Assembly: GCA_005801025.1 (NCBI GenBank)
Contig: SYDZ01000029.1
Span: 1 to 7,281 of the forward strand
Reading direction: 5' to 3'
Source: Actinomycetota bacterium
GTDB taxonomy: Bacteria > Actinomycetota > Acidimicrobiia > Acidimicrobiales > Ilumatobacteraceae
Length of the DNA stretch: 7,281 nt
Shown: piece after piece, positions 5,730 to 7,281 of the stretch
Layout: the number at the start of each line of letters is the position of its first letter
How positions within the stretch are numbered: the first letter of the stretch is position 1
Translations under genes and position numbers: made by a program
Notes under the pieces: generated by a model
What the model saw: the letters and a program-made list of their open reading frames with translations, nothing else
What the model was told of the DNA's origin: nothing
Database searches by the model: none

Positions 5730-7276
5730 ACACTGATAATTCCAGGCGCTGCCCGCAACTCAGCCAAGACTGAATCAGGCACCGCTCCCGATGGAGCAAT
5801 CACCATTAACGCCGAACCCGCCGTGGAGCTTCGACCCACGTCCATGTTGTTAATGTTCACGCCCGCATTGCCGAGCAAGGTTCCCACAACACCAATGACA
5901 CCTGGTCGGTCATCGTTACGTACCACCAACATGTTGGCGGCGGGTGGAACATCAGTGGCGTGATCTTCAATCATCACCAAACGTGCCTCACTATTGCGAC
6001 CTGTCAGGGTGGCGGAAATACTATGGCCCTCCGTGCGTAGAGTGATCAGATTGACAAAGTTGTGCGAATCTCTCCCAGATGTTTCGCGCACTTCAACGCC
6101 TGCGTTCTTCGCAAGTTGAGGAGCATTGACATACGAAACTGGCTCATCGCTCAACGCTCCGAAGAAACCCTTCAGGGCACTCAGACTCAAAATACGATTG
6201 TCATACTGACCGATTTCACCTTCGGCAATGATTTCCAGTTGTTTGGGCATGCCTCCCACGAGGGACGCAAATAAACGACCGAGGCGTTCGGCGAGAGGTA
6301 GGTACGGACGCAACGTTTCGTTGGCTTCCGCTGCTGAAACATTGACTGCAAACGGAACGAAATCGCCCGCTAAAGCCAACTTGACCATATCGGCAATCGT
6401 GTCACCAGCTTTATCTTGTGCTTCGCGAGTGCTGGCTCCAAGGTGCGGTGTCACAACCACATTGTCAAGAGCGAACAATGGACTGTCTGTGCATGGCTCG
6501 ACATCAAAGACATCTAACGCTGCTCCAGCGATGTGACCCGAGCGAATTGCATCAGCGAGTGCGGCTTCATCAACGATGCCACCACGTGCCACGTTGATGA
6601 CGCGCAGATTTGGTTTTGCTTTAGCCAAAACCTCGCGACCGATAATGCCTATAGTCTCTTTGTTCTTCGGCAAGTGCACGGTAATGAAATCACTTTGGGC
6701 AATCACTTCGGCAAGACTCAACATTTCAACGCTCATCTGACGAGCGCGCTCTTCGGAGACGAACGGATCGTAAGCCACGAGTCGCATGCCGAAAGCCAGA
6801 GCGCGTTGAGCAACCAACTTTCCGATGCGACCGAGACCGATCACTCCGAGAGTTTTGTCAGCGAGTTCGACACCTTCCCATTTGCTGCGTTCCCAACGTC
6901 CTGCTTTCAGAGCGGCATGAGCCTGGGGCACATTGCGCGCGCAAGCCATCAGTAATGCCATGGTGTGCTCGGCTGCGGAAACGATATTGCTCTGTGGAGC
7001 GTTGACAATCATCACGCCGCGTCGGGTTGCGGATTCAACATCCACATTGTCAAGACCGATACCAGCGCGACCAACCACGATCAACTCATCGGCATGTTCT
7101 AGGGCCTCTGCGGTCACCTGTGTGGCTGAACGAATAATCAGCGCATGAGCACCTTTGAGGGCCACTAAGAGCGTCTCAGGAGTGAGATCCAGTTGGACAT
7201 CAACGGTATGTCCAGCGGCCCGGAGACGGTCAAGACCACCATCGGCGATTTCTTCAGAGACAAGTATGCGCGCCAT
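5711..7276 (-). CDS. serA: D-3-phosphoglycerate dehydrogenase (long ASB/ACT type)
   Basis: SerA oxidises 3-phosphoglycerate to 3-phosphohydroxypyruvate with NAD+, opening the phosphorylated pathway to serine, in the cytoplasm. The 521-residue length matches the M. tuberculosis type. Order: substrate domain (1-about 100 and 285-315), NAD domain (about 100-285) with GLGRIG at 147-152 and Asp170, allosteric substrate-binding (ASB) domain (about 315-445), then an ACT domain (about 447-521) that binds serine. The catalytic triad is Arg231 (NVARGG), Glu260 (FDVEP) and His278 (TPHLG). In the ACT domain Asp456 and Asn474 align with the serine ligands Asp463 and Asn481 of the M. tuberculosis enzyme, while its Tyr461 is replaced by Asn454. 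The ATG at 7276 gives the expected N-terminus, but only 5 upstream bases are in the window, so no ribosome site or promoter can be judged. The gene is convergent with pyrF, with no terminator between them. Confidence 0.97.
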   Translation of the reverse strand: MARILVSEEIADGGLDRLRAAGHTVDVQLDLTPETLLVALKGAHALIIRSATQVTAEALEHADELIVVGRAGIGLDNVDVESATRRGVMIVNAPQSNIVSAAEHTMALLMACARNVPQAHAALKAGRWERSKWEGVELADKTLGVIGLGRIGKLVAQRALAFGMRLVAYDPFVSEERARQMSVEMLSLAEVIAQSDFITVHLPKNKETIGIIGREVLAKAKPNLRVINVARGGIVDEAALADAIRSGHIAGAALDVFDVEPCTDSPLFALDNVVVTPHLGASTREAQDKAGDTIADMVKLALAGDFVPFAVNVSAAEANETLRPYLPLAERLGRLFASLVGGMPKQLEIIAEGEIGQYDNRILSLSALKGFFGALSDEPVSYVNAPQLAKNAGVEVRETSGRDSHNFVNLITLRTEGHSISATLTGRNSEARLVMIEDHATDVPPAANMLVVRNDDRPGVIGVVGTLLGNAGVNINNMDVGRSSTAGSALMVIAPSGAVPDSVLAELRAAPGIISVHALTA

Positions 7277-7281
7277 AGATA

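Noticed and set aside
1..7281. Mobile element, phage, toxin-antitoxin or CRISPR content
   Set aside because: No transposase, integrase, direct-repeat array or terminal inverted repeats were seen; the genes are housekeeping or surface-sugar genes with uniform composition by eye.

Overview
The window reads as ordinary chromosomal DNA from an actinobacterium of moderate GC content (close to half by eye). The support for this is a long actinobacterial-type LeuA, a SerA with the ASB plus ACT tail found in Mycobacterium, a type 2 PyrF and a thioredoxin whose C-terminal tail looks like actinobacterial homologues. An aquatic lineage such as Acidimicrobiia or a streamlined freshwater group would fit the base composition, but that is inference and no rRNA is present to settle it. 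No mobile element, CRISPR array or tRNA is seen.

Left part (1-2234, minus strand). Reading right to left, there is a small thioredoxin, a likely hairpin terminator, a cytoplasmic class C beta-lactamase-fold serine hydrolase (esterase-like), and 28 bases later the first 137 codons of a GDP-L-fucose synthase that runs off the window. The hydrolase and the sugar-nucleotide gene look co-transcribed. The hydrolase start has a TAGAGT box at the exact spacing of a leaderless transcript.

Middle (2235-2944). A divergent intergenic region separates thioredoxin from the rightward genes. It carries a perfect 9-bp inverted repeat and a short palindrome, both operator-like. It is followed by a 61-codon ORF with a good ribosome site, then about 165 bases of hairpin-rich non-coding sequence ending in a strong intrinsic terminator 82 bases before leuA. 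The ORF has four leucine codons near its end, and an upstream heptamer is complementary to the terminator stem. This makes the region a candidate leucine-responsive attenuator, or an unknown structured RNA. It is the most interesting part of the window.

Right part (2945-7276). leuA, a 63-residue ferredoxin predicted to carry a [3Fe-4S] cluster, and pyrF run rightward as a probable operon joining leucine synthesis, an electron carrier and the last step of UMP synthesis. The ferredoxin and pyrF share a reading frame and are separated only by one TGA and three codons. serA, the first step of serine synthesis, converges on pyrF, and the two coding regions overlap by 19 bases.
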